Assembly: GCF_014705615.1 (NCBI RefSeq)
Contig: NZ_JACXJA010000038.1
Location: 1-64,000, forward strand
Direction of reading: 5' to 3'
Source: Paenibacillus oceani
Lineage (GTDB): Bacteria > Bacillota > Bacilli > Paenibacillales > NBRC-103111
Length of the DNA: 64,000 nucleotides
The notes below the pieces were generated by a model that worked only from the letters and a program-made list of their open reading frames with translations, ran no database searches and was not told the DNA's origin. Numbering within the stretch: the first letter of the stretch is position 1; each line of letters opens with the position of its first letter. Below are positions 7,218 through 15,580 of this stretch, piece after piece. The translations under genes were made by a program, and so were the position numbers.

Positions 7218-8168
7218 GTGCAAGCCAAGTTTAAGCTGAATGGAAGAATTCATCGCACGCCGCTTGTCCATTCGCAGACGTTCAGCCGGATGGCCGACTG
7301 CGAGCTTTATTTGAAGCAGGAAAATATGCAGAAGACGGGTGCGTTTAAAGTGAGAGGCGCGATCAACAAAATCGCCAATCTGAGCGAAGCCGAGCGGGCA
7401 TGCGGCGTCGTTACGGCGTCGGCGGGCAATCATGCCCAGGGACTGGCGCTCGCCGCCGCTCAGGCCGGCATTCCGTCAACCGTCGTAATGCCGGTAAGCG
7501 CCCCCGAAGCGAAAGTGCTCGCCACGCAAGGCTACGGTTCTAAAGTGATCCTGCACGGGATGAACTACGATGAGTCGTACGAGCGCGCCAACCAGATCGC
7601 TGTGACGGAGGGGGCGACACTCGTTCACGCGTTCGACGATCGTTACGTCATTGCAGGTCAAGGAACGGTCGGGATGGAAATTTTGGATGACCTGCCCGAT
7701 GTGGATGCGATTCTGGTGCCGGTCGGCGGCGGCGGTTTGATCTCGGGAATCGCGCTGGCTGTCAAATCGGTACGGCCCGAAGTCCGGGTGATCGGGGTTC
7801 AGCCGGTCGCGGCCAGCTCGGGATACGATTCGTGGCGCAGCGGCTCGGTTTGCCGGGTGGAGCGTCCGGCGTCGGCGGCGGACGGTTTGCTCGTGAAGCG
7901 TCCGGGCGAATTGCCTTTGCAGCTGATGCTGCAGTTCGTCGACGATTTCGTACTCGTATCGGAAGAAGAAATCGCCGAAGCGATGAGAATGCTGCTGGAA
8001 AGGGCGAAAGTACTGACGGAAGGTGCGGGTGCCGTAGGTTTGGCGGCGGTAATGAACCGGACGCTCGGCTTGCAGGGGAAACGGGTTGCGCTTGTCCTCA
8101 GCGGGGGTAATGTGGACTTGATCCGGTGGGCCGGTACGATCGCTCCGGCTGCGATCCATCAGGTGTAG
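7218..8168 (+). CDS. ilvA: Threonine/serine ammonia-lyase (threonine dehydratase), short form
   Basis: A fold-type II PLP enzyme of about 316 residues that converts threonine to 2-oxobutanoate. Visible are the PLP-lysine motif TGAFKVRGA, a substrate loop ASAGNHAQG and the phosphate-binding loop PVGGGGLISG. There is no C-terminal ACT-like regulatory domain, so it resembles the short TdcB type although the T-box implies a biosynthetic role. The only in-frame start is GTG at 7218 with a poor ribosome site. A well-placed ATG at 7186 (after GAGGTGG) is in another frame and would join this frame if the G run at 7188-7191 had one more base. The natural N-terminus was therefore probably longer (GDYQVGYRDIVQAKF). 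Confidence 0.85.
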   Translation: MQAKFKLNGRIHRTPLVHSQTFSRMADCELYLKQENMQKTGAFKVRGAINKIANLSEAERACGVVTASAGNHAQGLALAAAQAGIPSTVVMPVSAPEAKVLATQGYGSKVILHGMNYDESYERANQIAVTEGATLVHAFDDRYVIAGQGTVGMEILDDLPDVDAILVPVGGGGLISGIALAVKSVRPEVRVIGVQPVAASSGYDSWRSGSVCRVERPASAADGLLVKRPGELPLQLMLQFVDDFVLVSEEEIAEAMRMLLERAKVLTEGAGAVGLAAVMNRTLGLQGKRVALVLSGGNVDLIRWAGTIAPAAIHQV

Positions 8169-8325
8169 GGGAAAGGGAGAAGCAGCAAACTTGGAGGCAT
8201 AAACTCCCGGGATAACGGAATACGTATGAGCATTAACGACAGATGCCGGGGAGCGGAGGAATCGGTGACGGGAGTTCCGAAGCGAGCTGTGGCTTGCTTA
8301 CTTGCTTCCAGAGGAGGAGTGGAAT

Positions 8326-9306
8326 GTGACAACGCAAGAGCCGATTGGAGCGAATCCGGTTGATTTGGACGATCCGGCGAAAGCGGCTGAAACGCAGCTT
8401 GTGGTCAATTCGGCAGTCGCCACTTTGTGGAGCGGGCCGAATCGGGCCAGGGAGAAGGATAGGCCTTCTCTGCTCGCGGCTGCAGACATGCGCGCTTGGA
8501 CCGGCAGCATGGATGTGGAGGAGAAGCTGTGGCTCGTGGGGAAGCTGGAGACGCAGGTGCTGTACGGGAAGCCTGTGAAGCTTGTTGCCGCCGACGGCGA
8601 TTGGGCGCAAGTTTTCGTCCCCGGTCAGCCGACTTCCCGGAGCGATCAAGGCTATCCCGGTTGGATGCCGTTGCGGCAATTGGCGGAATGCGGCGGTTCT
8701 GTCTCGCTAGCCACCTGCCCGGAAGCTGTCGTAAGTTCGCCGACCGCATTTTTGTACGCCGATAAGGAAGGTACCGTTCCGTTTATGGAAATCAGCTTTA
8801 ATACCCGGCTTCCGGTCGTCCGCGAGGAAAGGGACATGTATGTCGTTCAGACGCCGGCAAACGGGGAGAAGTCGGTCCGAAAGTCGGAAGCCGTTGTCAG
8901 AAACGTTTCCGGCAGGCTTTCTAAGCCTTCCGGCGAGCAGCTGGTATCCGCGGGAAAATCGTTTCTCGGACTGCCTTATTTATGGGCCGGGATGTCCGGC
9001 TTCGGATTCGATTGCTCCGGCTTCACGCATACGCTTTACGATTTCTTCGGCATTCTGATCCCGCGAGACGCTTCGGATCAGGCGAAGTCGGGTTTGCGCG
9101 TAGACCGGGAGAAGCTGCGGCCGGGCGATTTGCTCTTTTTTGCTTCGAATCGCGGCAAGGGAAAGGTTCATCATGTCGGCATGTATGCGGGTGGCGGTCG
9201 GATGCTTCATTCGCCCAGCTCCGATCGCTCGATCGAGATCATTCCGCTTGATACGCCTTCCTACTCGCAGGAGTTTGCAGGCGCCCGGAGATATATCCCC
9301 GAATAA
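8326..9306 (+). CDS. YkfC-like NlpC/P60 peptidase with SH3 domains
   Basis: A ~326-residue cell-wall peptide hydrolase. The first ~200 residues are SH3b-like, with the YkfC-type segment LYGKPVKLVAADGDWAQV and GYPGWMPLRQL. The C-terminal ~120 residues form the NlpC/P60 domain with catalytic Cys in FDCSGFTHTLY and His in VHHVGMYAGGGRMLH. YkfC enzymes cleave gamma-D-glutamyl links in L-Ala-D-Glu-containing muropeptides. The GTG start at 8326 lies nine bases after GAGGAGG. No signal peptide is seen, so it is probably cytoplasmic muropeptide recycling rather than secreted lysis. Confidence 0.85.
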   Translation: MTTQEPIGANPVDLDDPAKAAETQLVVNSAVATLWSGPNRAREKDRPSLLAAADMRAWTGSMDVEEKLWLVGKLETQVLYGKPVKLVAADGDWAQVFVPGQPTSRSDQGYPGWMPLRQLAECGGSVSLATCPEAVVSSPTAFLYADKEGTVPFMEISFNTRLPVVREERDMYVVQTPANGEKSVRKSEAVVRNVSGRLSKPSGEQLVSAGKSFLGLPYLWAGMSGFGFDCSGFTHTLYDFFGILIPRDASDQAKSGLRVDREKLRPGDLLFFASNRGKGKVHHVGMYAGGGRMLHSPSSDRSIEIIPLDTPSYSQEFAGARRYIPE

Positions 9307-9310
9307 CGGA

Positions 9311-9359
9311 TTGACAAGCCGCCGCTGCTTGCTCCAAGCGATTCGCCGGCGGCTGTCAA
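9311..9359 (+). repeat. Strong inverted repeat after the NlpC/P60 gene
   Basis: TTGACA-A-GCCGCCG (9311-9324) pairs with CGGCGGC-TGTCAA (9347-9359) with one bulge and a loop of about 22 bases. It lies five bases after the stop codon, where a terminator is expected, but no T run follows. It may act in mRNA 3' stabilisation or as an atypical terminator. Confidence 0.5.
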
Positions 9360-9383
9360 CGACTGTCGCTATTCGCCCTATCG

Positions 9384-9468
9384 TGCGAGTTCGAAAAGTC
9401 CGGTTTTCAGCACCCAAGAAGATGGGATGAAGCTGGGAATAGAAAATGAGTGACGGAGCGTGATGTGG
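9384..9468. mobile_element. MITE R1, truncated second copy
   Basis: From TGCGAGTTCGAAAAGTCCGG onward this stretch matches the left half of the element at 4721-4902 with scattered differences and small indels. The similarity fades near 9470 and the right inverted repeat is missing. It lies just upstream of the kinase gene, so the deleted half was probably lost when or after that upstream region was reshaped. Confidence 0.75.
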
Positions 9469-9539
9469 AAAATGATGGTGGAACGGTTCGTCCGATTTCG
9501 CTATAATGAGTGGTAAACCGCATAGAATGGGGGGAATCG

Positions 9540-11186
9540 ATGAACCGTTCGACACCACCGGCCGGCGCTCCGCCGGCAGGAACCGTATACGGGGGGCGCT
9601 ACAAAATTATACGGCCGCTCGGCGAAGGCGGGATGAGCGCCGTATATCTGGCCGACGATCTGCGGCTTCCCGGCAAGTTATGGGCGGTTAAGCGGACACA
9701 GCTGACAGGCATTTCCGGGCTGACGGCCGCCCATGAGGCCGCTATTCTCATGAAGCTCGACCATCCTTATTTGCCGCATGTTGTCGATTATTTTCCTCCG
9801 GACGAACAGGGGTTCAGCCATCTGGTCATGGAATATGTCGACGGAATTACGCTGCAGCAGCAATTCGAACGGAACGGCGGCCACATCCCTGCGGCTTCGC
9901 TGATCCGCTACGGCATTCAGCTGTGCGAGCTGCTGCAGTATATGCATGAGCTGGAATCGGGACCGGTTATCTTTCGCGACATTAAACCGTCGAACATTAT
10001 GATCGACACTGCCGATCACGTAAGGCTGATCGATTTCGGCATCGCCCGCAAACACTCGCCGGACCGGCTGGCCGACACGGTGCCGCTCGGCACGGTCGGC
10101 TTCGCCGCGCCGGAGCTCATCGAGTCCGGCCGGACCGATTACAGATCCGATCTGTACTCCCTCGGAGCGACATTTTACTATTTGCTCAGCGGAGGACGGA
10201 TGTACCATACGGTCCGCAAACCTTTAGCGCTTGCAGGCGGCGAGCGGGAACGGCTGCTGACGGAGCTGGTCGACCGGCTGCTGGACGATTCGCCGGTATT
10301 GCGGCCGGCGTCGGCTTCCGAAGTGAAATCGCTTCTCGAACGATGCTCCGATCCGGACGCTTACCGGGCGGATGCGATTGACGGCCGCGCAGCCGGCGGC
10401 TTGTTTCCGGTCAAAAGAGTGAGAGTTGTTGTCGGCGGGCTGTATCCCGGAGCCGGAGCGACGTTCGTTGCCGTAGCGCTCGCCTCCTTGCTTAGCGAGA
10501 GAGGAGTCACCAATGCGGTGGTCGAGCATCCCGGAGTTCGTCCTGAGCTTTACGGGCTGCTGGATGGCGAGCGGAACGCGCCCGCCGACTATTTGGGCCA
10601 CACGGGGAGAGCTTCGGCTGTCCGCGAACGCTGGACGACCGGGTTAACGGAGTGGGTGCCGCTTGCGCCGGCCGGCCATGCGGCGTTGCCTGAGGAAGGG
10701 ACTATCGTGCAGAGGATCTACAAAATCGACGCCCAGGTCACGCTGATTGATATCGGAGACCGGTGGCTTGACCACGATGTCGTCAAACTGCTGGATGAAG
10801 CGGATGCGATCGTCGCGGTTGCGGACCCGAGTCCGTCCCGGTGGACGAGCCCATCCGCCCGGACCATCGCCGATACGTTAATGAGGCGGCATGCGGCGGG
10901 CCGAAGCGTTCATTTTATGGCGAACAAGGCGGTCCCGTTCGGAGGAGCCAAAGAATGGTTGTCGTCTTTTCCGCTGCGCCCTTCCGCCGTCATTCCGTAC
11001 GTGCCGTTCGAAGAGATCGTCAAGTCGTCCTGGAAAGGCAAGCTGCCGCAAGAAAACCCGAACGTGATGCCCGTCCTGCACAAGGCGTTGTCCGCATGGT
11101 TGTCCAAGTCGCTGAAGGTGGACCGGCAAAGCGATAGCGGCAAAGGATGGCTCGGCAAACTATTTTCGGGTACGCTCTTGCACTAA
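9540..11186 (+). CDS. Hanks-type Ser/Thr protein kinase fused to a degenerate TadZ/MinD-like domain
   Basis: A ~548-residue protein starting at ATG 9540 after GGGGGGAA. The kinase domain (about 15-285) has the glycine loop GEGGMSAVY, Lys in LWAVKRT, catalytic loop IFRDIKPSNIM (Phe replaces the His of HRD, a known bacterial variant), LIDFGIARK and an APE motif (AAPELIE). The C-terminal ~250 residues resemble a ParA/MinD/TadZ P-loop domain, but the Walker A reads GLYPGAGATF and lacks the lysine, so it is probably non-hydrolysing. No transmembrane helix or PASTA repeat is present. It sits directly upstream of the tad operon and is likely its regulator or a scaffold; targets are unknown. Confidence 0.85.
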   Translation: MNRSTPPAGAPPAGTVYGGRYKIIRPLGEGGMSAVYLADDLRLPGKLWAVKRTQLTGISGLTAAHEAAILMKLDHPYLPHVVDYFPPDEQGFSHLVMEYVDGITLQQQFERNGGHIPAASLIRYGIQLCELLQYMHELESGPVIFRDIKPSNIMIDTADHVRLIDFGIARKHSPDRLADTVPLGTVGFAAPELIESGRTDYRSDLYSLGATFYYLLSGGRMYHTVRKPLALAGGERERLLTELVDRLLDDSPVLRPASASEVKSLLERCSDPDAYRADAIDGRAAGGLFPVKRVRVVVGGLYPGAGATFVAVALASLLSERGVTNAVVEHPGVRPELYGLLDGERNAPADYLGHTGRASAVRERWTTGLTEWVPLAPAGHAALPEEGTIVQRIYKIDAQVTLIDIGDRWLDHDVVKLLDEADAIVAVADPSPSRWTSPSARTIADTLMRRHAAGRSVHFMANKAVPFGGAKEWLSSFPLRPSAVIPYVPFEEIVKSSWKGKLPQENPNVMPVLHKALSAWLSKSLKVDRQSDSGKGWLGKLFSGTLLH

Positions 11187-11205
11187 TTGGAAATTATGGT
11201 ATAAT
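11178..11205 (+). promoter_or_regulatory. Predicted sigma-A promoter of the tad operon
   Basis: TTGCAC (11178-11183), a 16-bp spacer and a consensus TATAAT (11200-11205). It overlaps the end of the kinase gene (stop at 11184-11186). Transcription would begin near 11212 and run into the hairpin at 11232-11279 before the tad genes. Confidence 0.65.
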
Positions 11206-11231
11206 CGGTTACATCAAATCGTTATAAGCGG

Positions 11232-11279
11232 AAGCACCGCAATCGACGGCTACAACACCGTCGTTTGTGGTGCTTTTTT
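11232..11279 (+). terminator. Intrinsic terminator between kinase and tad genes (possible leader attenuator)
   Basis: AAGCACC (11232-11238) pairs with GGTGCTT (11269-11275) and CGACGG (11244-11249) with CCGTCG (11258-11263), followed by six T. It would end kinase transcripts. Because a good promoter lies just upstream at 11178-11205, it could also limit transcription into the tad operon. Confidence 0.75.
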
Positions 11280-11344
11280 GTCGTTCAGGGGAGCATGTCG
11301 TTTTCTGAACGATGAAGGGTTGTGCCGGAGAGGAGGAATGGACC

Positions 11345-11440
11345 ATGACCCGCAAGCAGTCGATAGGGCTTGCGGTCGGAGCTGCCGCCGCCGGAATCGC
11401 GATGGTGGCGTCCGGACTGTGGACCTGGTTTGGAGTTTGA
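11345..11440 (+). CDS. 31-residue predicted membrane peptide
   Basis: ATG follows GAGGAGGAATGGACC, an excellent ribosome site. The peptide begins MTRKQSIG and continues with a hydrophobic Ala/Gly/Val-rich stretch that would span a membrane once, then ends WTWFGV. It lies 20 bp before tadZ and in the same direction. No family is recognised. The strong ribosome site and membrane-like composition support a real gene; it could be a pilus assembly accessory or a translated leader of the operon. Confidence 0.5.
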   Translation: MTRKQSIGLAVGAAAAGIAMVASGLWTWFGV

Positions 11441-11460
11441 ATGAGGCGAGGGGGAGACGA

Positions 11461-12651
11461 ATGACGGCCAAGCTGGAGGTCGTGATTGCGGACCGGGATG
11501 CGGATTATTTGGGGCTGTTAATGCATTATGTACGGGAATCGGATTGGAGCGAGCTGCTGTCGGTCCGGCAGTTGACCAGGCCGGACATGCTCCGGGAGCA
11601 CCGGCAGAGCAGGGGGGCCGACATCTATTTGATCCATCCGGATTTCTGCATCGAGGACGGGATGGACGGCCTGGTCATCCTGCTGCAGGAGACACCGTGG
11701 GAAGCGGGCGGGGGCCGGGCCGATGCCGGGGAGTTAGCCGGCATTTATAAATACCGGCCGTTGCACCAATTGTTCGGGCAGATGCTGGAGCTGTACCGCA
11801 GCCGCTCCAATCCGGGAGAGCCGCGCCCCGTATCCGGTGCGGCGTCAGTATACGCGCTGTATTCGGCTTCGGGGGGAGCGGGGAAGACGACGGTTGCGGT
11901 TCATCTGCTTCGCTGTCTGGCGGAGAAGGGACAGCGCTGCCTGTACTGGAACATGGAGCTGTTTCCGGGCGCGGCGTTCCCTCAGGAGGCGGATGTTGAG
12001 CTTGCGGCCCGGTTCGTATACGGGCTGCGCACGAATGCCGATTGGACGGACGAGGCGCTGCCCAAGCTGCTGGCCCGTGCCGAGCCGTATGGCTTCGATT
12101 ATTTTCCGGGCTTTCGCAAAGTAAAGGAATCGCTGGACCTTACGCGAGACGACGTCGCCAGCCTGATCCTCCGGATAAGAGCTGCCGGTCGATACGATGT
12201 TGTCGTCATCGACCTGGAATCGACGTTTCATGAACGGGTGGTTGGCGCCTTAGCCGGATGTGATATCGTATTATGGCTCGTTACGGAGGATAAGGAGTCG
12301 GCGGCCAAGACATCGAGGCTGCTGAGCGAAATGAAGGAGGGTCTGGGAGGAGCGGCGGACCATCTCGAGAAATGCCGGTTCGTATTGAACAAACATACCG
12401 GCGTCTTGTCCGACAAGCTTCAACGGGGAATAACGGGTGTTGAGGGGAAGGCGATATCTATGACGGCCAGGCTGCCGTATGTGTCCAAGTGGAAACAACT
12501 GCACGGGGCCGAGCGTTCATCGTCCGATCCGCTGTTCGCGGAACGAATCGCGGAGATGGCCGAGCTGATCCGTCCCGCCTCCGGAGGTGATCCTGTTGTC
12601 CGTACAAGCGATAGCCCGCGCGCTTCGCGACCAAGTTCGCGACACGATTGA
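11461..12651 (+). CDS. tadZ: TadZ/CpaE-like ATPase (Flp pilus localisation)
   Basis: A 396-residue protein in the TadZ/CpaE arrangement: an N-terminal receiver-like domain (about 1-115) followed by a MinD/ParA-like ATPase. The Walker A is SASGGAGKTT, the switch II-like strand is DVVVIDLEST, and later residues include the RFVLNKHTG strand of MinD-type folds. TadZ/CpaE proteins localise the pilus machine at the membrane. ATG 11461 follows GCGAGGGGGAG. The end overlaps the start of tadA by about 56 bases. Open frame extends upstream to 11278, but the ribosome site supports 11461. Confidence 0.8.
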   Translation: MTAKLEVVIADRDADYLGLLMHYVRESDWSELLSVRQLTRPDMLREHRQSRGADIYLIHPDFCIEDGMDGLVILLQETPWEAGGGRADAGELAGIYKYRPLHQLFGQMLELYRSRSNPGEPRPVSGAASVYALYSASGGAGKTTVAVHLLRCLAEKGQRCLYWNMELFPGAAFPQEADVELAARFVYGLRTNADWTDEALPKLLARAEPYGFDYFPGFRKVKESLDLTRDDVASLILRIRAAGRYDVVVIDLESTFHERVVGALAGCDIVLWLVTEDKESAAKTSRLLSEMKEGLGGAADHLEKCRFVLNKHTGVLSDKLQRGITGVEGKAISMTARLPYVSKWKQLHGAERSSSDPLFAERIAEMAELIRPASGGDPVVRTSDSPRASRPSSRHD

Positions 12652-13825
12652 TCTGGCCGGCGACCATTCGGACGAGAGCTTCTATCGATCCATCGAGGAG
12701 ACGGTGTTCCGTTTTGCGGGCGAGTCGTATATGACGGCGAACGAACGGCGGGAAGTCGTCAAGGCGATTTTCAATTCGTTCCGGGGCTTGGACGTCCTGC
12801 AGCCGCTAATCGACGATCCGGCGATTACAGAGGTGATGATCAACGCATATGACGAGATTTATATTGAGCGGGAGGGCCGCGTCCTGCCGTTTGAAGGGCG
12901 GTTCGAGTCGGCGGGCAAGCTGGAGGATGTGATTCAGTCGATCGTGGCCAAAGTGAACCGGGTCGTGAACGAGTCTTCGCCGATCGTCGACGCCAGACTG
13001 CCGGACGGATCGCGGGTTAATGTCGTTTTGCCGCCGATTGCTCTCAAAGGACCGGCTATGACGATCCGTAAATTTCCGACCAGTCCGTTAATGATGGAGC
13101 ATTTGATCAGCCGCGGAGCGATTCACGATGAGGCGGCGGCGTTTTTGGCCAAGCTGGTTCGCGGCAAATACAACGTATTCATCGGCGGCGGCACCGGGTC
13201 GGGCAAAACGACTTTTCTGAATGCGCTGTGCGCTTATGTGCCCGAGGACGAGCGGATCGTTACGATCGAAGATTCGGCGGAACTGCAAATCCGCGGCGTG
13301 CCGAACTGGGTGCGGCTGGAAACCCGCAATGCAAATACGGAAGGGAAAGGCGCGATAACGATCCGCGATCTGATCCGGGCGTCGCTGCGTATGCGGCCCA
13401 ATCGGATTATCGTCGGGGAAGTTCGCGGCGCCGAAGCGTTCGACATGCTGATGGCGATGAACACGGGTCATGATGGTAGCTTATCGACCGGCCATGCCAA
13501 TTCGGTCCGCGACATGCTCAGCAGGCTGGAAACGATGGTGCTTAGCGGTGCGGCGCTGCCGGTCGACGTCGTTCGCAAACAGATCGAATCGGCCCTCGAC
13601 ATTATGGTGCATTTGTCCCGATTTCGCGACCGGAGCAGACGGGTAACCGAGATTACCGAGATTGCGGGGATGGAGGACGGGGAGATTCGGCTGAATCCGC
13701 TGTACACGTTTGTAGAGGAAGGCGAAGACGAAGCGGGTATGGTGCTTGGCCGCCTGCAGCGAACCGGCAATCCGCTTCTCGGGATGCAGAAGCTCGAACA
13801 GGCGGGAATCAGCCTGCTTCCGTAG
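12596..13825 (+). CDS. tadA: TadA/CpaF-family pilus assembly secretion ATPase
   Basis: A ~409-residue hexameric motor ATPase for Flp pilus extrusion. Visible are Walker [16 protein letters not shown], Asp box [12 protein letters not shown], Walker [13 protein letters not shown] and His box [13 protein letters not shown]. The N-terminal ~100 residues form the CpaF-type helical region. The best start is TTG at 12596, eight bases after GGAGGTGA; GTG 12587 lies inside that ribosome site. It overlaps tadZ in another frame, indicating translational coupling. It energises TadB/TadC in the membrane. Confidence 0.95.
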   Translation: MSVQAIARALRDQVRDTIDLAGDHSDESFYRSIEETVFRFAGESYMTANERREVVKAIFNSFRGLDVLQPLIDDPAITEVMINAYDEIYIEREGRVLPFEGRFESAGKLEDVIQSIVAKVNRVVNESSPIVDARLPDGSRVNVVLPPIALKGPAMTIRKFPTSPLMMEHLISRGAIHDEAAAFLAKLVRGKYNVFIGGGTGSGKTTFLNALCAYVPEDERIVTIEDSAELQIRGVPNWVRLETRNANTEGKGAITIRDLIRASLRMRPNRIIVGEVRGAEAFDMLMAMNTGHDGSLSTGHANSVRDMLSRLETMVLSGAALPVDVVRKQIESALDIMVHLSRFRDRSRRVTEITEIAGMEDGEIRLNPLYTFVEEGEDEAGMVLGRLQRTGNPLLGMQKLEQAGISLLP

Positions 13826-13887
13826 ATTCCAATGCCGGATCTGCATGAGAATCAGGCAACCTGATGAGGAAAGGAGGTGATTGCGGG

Positions 13888-14781
13888 TTGTGGATAATGG
13901 CGGTTGCGATTGCCGCCGGGGTGGCTGCTTATGCGGCATTCCTTTTGTGGGGGCGGTTGGATTTAAGCCGAAAAAGTATGGCACGCGGATCAGGCGGGAG
14001 GACGGATCGCAAATCCGGCAGCGCATCTGTCCCGCCGGACATTGGCGATTATGAGGATTATGCGATGAGCCGGGCGGATCAGTGGATTTCGGGATGCGCC
14101 GCCGGAGCGGTATTGTTCGTGCTCGGATTTTTATTTTACAAAAACGTCCTGATCTGTCTGGTGATTTCGATGATTGCGGTTCTGTATCCGAAAGTAAGGA
14201 AGCGGCAGCTGGTCCGGAGACGCAAGGAGGAGCTGCGCAGGCAATTCAAGCATGCGTTGTACTCACTGTCCTCGGCGCTTTCGGCTGGTAAGTCGGTGGA
14301 GAATGCGTTTCGCGAGACGGGAAGCGATCTGGTCTTGTTGTATCCCGACCCTCGTACCGATATGATTCGCGAGTTGAACCGGATTAACCGGAGGACCGAG
14401 AACGGAGAACCGATTGAGCGATCGCTGCTCGATCTGGGGCGCCGGAGCGGCATTGAGGACGTGAAGCAGTTCGCGGAATCGTTCGCCGCTTGCAAACGGA
14501 CGGGAGGCGATCTGGTCGAGGTGATGCGCCGGACGTCGAACCTGATCGGGGAGAAGATGGACATAGAGCAGGACTTGTCGGTACTGATCGCACAGAAACG
14601 GTTCGAGGCGAAGGCGCTCGGGTTTATACCGTTTGTGATCGTTGCGTTTTTGTCGTTCAGCTCTCCGGATTATATGGAGCCTCTATACCAAGGGGCGGGT
14701 CATCTGATCATGACTGCGGCGCTGCTTATTCTCGCAGTGAGCCAGTGGCTGGCCCGGACCATTATGAACATCGGGATGTGA
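13888..14781 (+). CDS. tadB: TadB-like type II secretion F-domain membrane protein
   Basis: A ~297-residue inner-membrane platform protein. The N-terminal segment has a hydrophobic helix, a basic linker, then a helix pair around ISGCAAGAVLFVLGFLFY. The T2SSF cytoplasmic domain (about 115-260) includes LYSLSSALSAGKSVENAF and FAACKRTGGDLVEVMRR. The C-terminal helix is in GHLIMTAALLILAVS. Start TTG at 13888 is six bases after AAAGGAGGTGAT, a near-perfect ribosome site; ATG 13864 lies before it. With TadC it forms the platform beneath the pilus. Confidence 0.9.
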   Translation: MWIMAVAIAAGVAAYAAFLLWGRLDLSRKSMARGSGGRTDRKSGSASVPPDIGDYEDYAMSRADQWISGCAAGAVLFVLGFLFYKNVLICLVISMIAVLYPKVRKRQLVRRRKEELRRQFKHALYSLSSALSAGKSVENAFRETGSDLVLLYPDPRTDMIRELNRINRRTENGEPIERSLLDLGRRSGIEDVKQFAESFAACKRTGGDLVEVMRRTSNLIGEKMDIEQDLSVLIAQKRFEAKALGFIPFVIVAFLSFSSPDYMEPLYQGAGHLIMTAALLILAVSQWLARTIMNIGM

Positions 14782-14784
14782 GTT

Positions 14785-15555
14785 ATGGAACGTATGCTCC
14801 GCTTGCTGGCTCCCCTGTCGGGCCGAATCGCCGAAAGGTGGAGGCTGACGGAGAAGTTGTCGAAGGGCAATTGGAATCTGGTTCACAAAATGATTGCGCT
14901 CTATGGCGAAGATCCGGATATGCGACATGCCAAAACGTTTTCGGCTGATCTAATCTCCGCGATAGGGCTGACCGTTGCGTCAGCCGTTTTGCTCGGCCTT
15001 CTTACAGGCGGCGATCTGTATGTAACGGGAGCTTGCATCGCTTGCGCCTGTCTGGTTCCGTTCGTGATGTTTCGCCGCCTGGATAACAAGATCCAGCAGA
15101 AGCGAAGAAAACTGGTTATGGAGCTGCCCGAATTTCTGAACAAGCTGACGCTGCTTGTCAATGCCGGAGATACGGTGCAGGGCGCCATCGTCCGATGCGC
15201 CGAAGCTTATTCGTCCTCGGGAACGGGAGGACCTCTGGCCACAGAACTGGTGATGCTGGCGAACCGGCTACGCAACAACGAGTCGTTTCCGATCGCGATG
15301 GAGAAGCTGAGCAAGCGTTGCTCCTCCGCTGAAATATCGGTATTTACAACGACCGTACTGATGAATTACCGAAGGGGCGGCGAATTATTCGTCCTGTCTC
15401 TGCGGTCCCTGAACCGCGAGCTGTGGGAGAAACGGAAGGCGATGACGCGTATACTCGGGGAGGAAGCGTCAGCGAAACTTATTTTTCCGATGCTTCTTAT
15501 ATTGCTCGCCGTGATGACGATAGTGGCTGCGCCGGCCATATTGCTTATGGACTAG
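14785..15555 (+). CDS. tadC: TadC-like type II secretion F-domain membrane protein
   Basis: A 256-residue partner of TadB starting three bases after the tadB stop. It has two hydrophobic helices near residues 50-100 (ASAVLLGLLTGG, ACIACACLVPFVMF), then the F domain with ELPEFLNKLTLLVNAGDTVQGA and a conserved RRGGELFVLSLRSLNREL segment. It ends with the helix MLLILLAVMTIVAAPAILL. No separate strong ribosome site is seen, consistent with coupling to tadB. Confidence 0.9.
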   Translation: MERMLRLLAPLSGRIAERWRLTEKLSKGNWNLVHKMIALYGEDPDMRHAKTFSADLISAIGLTVASAVLLGLLTGGDLYVTGACIACACLVPFVMFRRLDNKIQQKRRKLVMELPEFLNKLTLLVNAGDTVQGAIVRCAEAYSSSGTGGPLATELVMLANRLRNNESFPIAMEKLSKRCSSAEISVFTTTVLMNYRRGGELFVLSLRSLNRELWEKRKAMTRILGEEASAKLIFPMLLILLAVMTIVAAPAILLMD

Positions 15556-15580
15556 ACGGACCATTAAAAGGAGGAACAAT

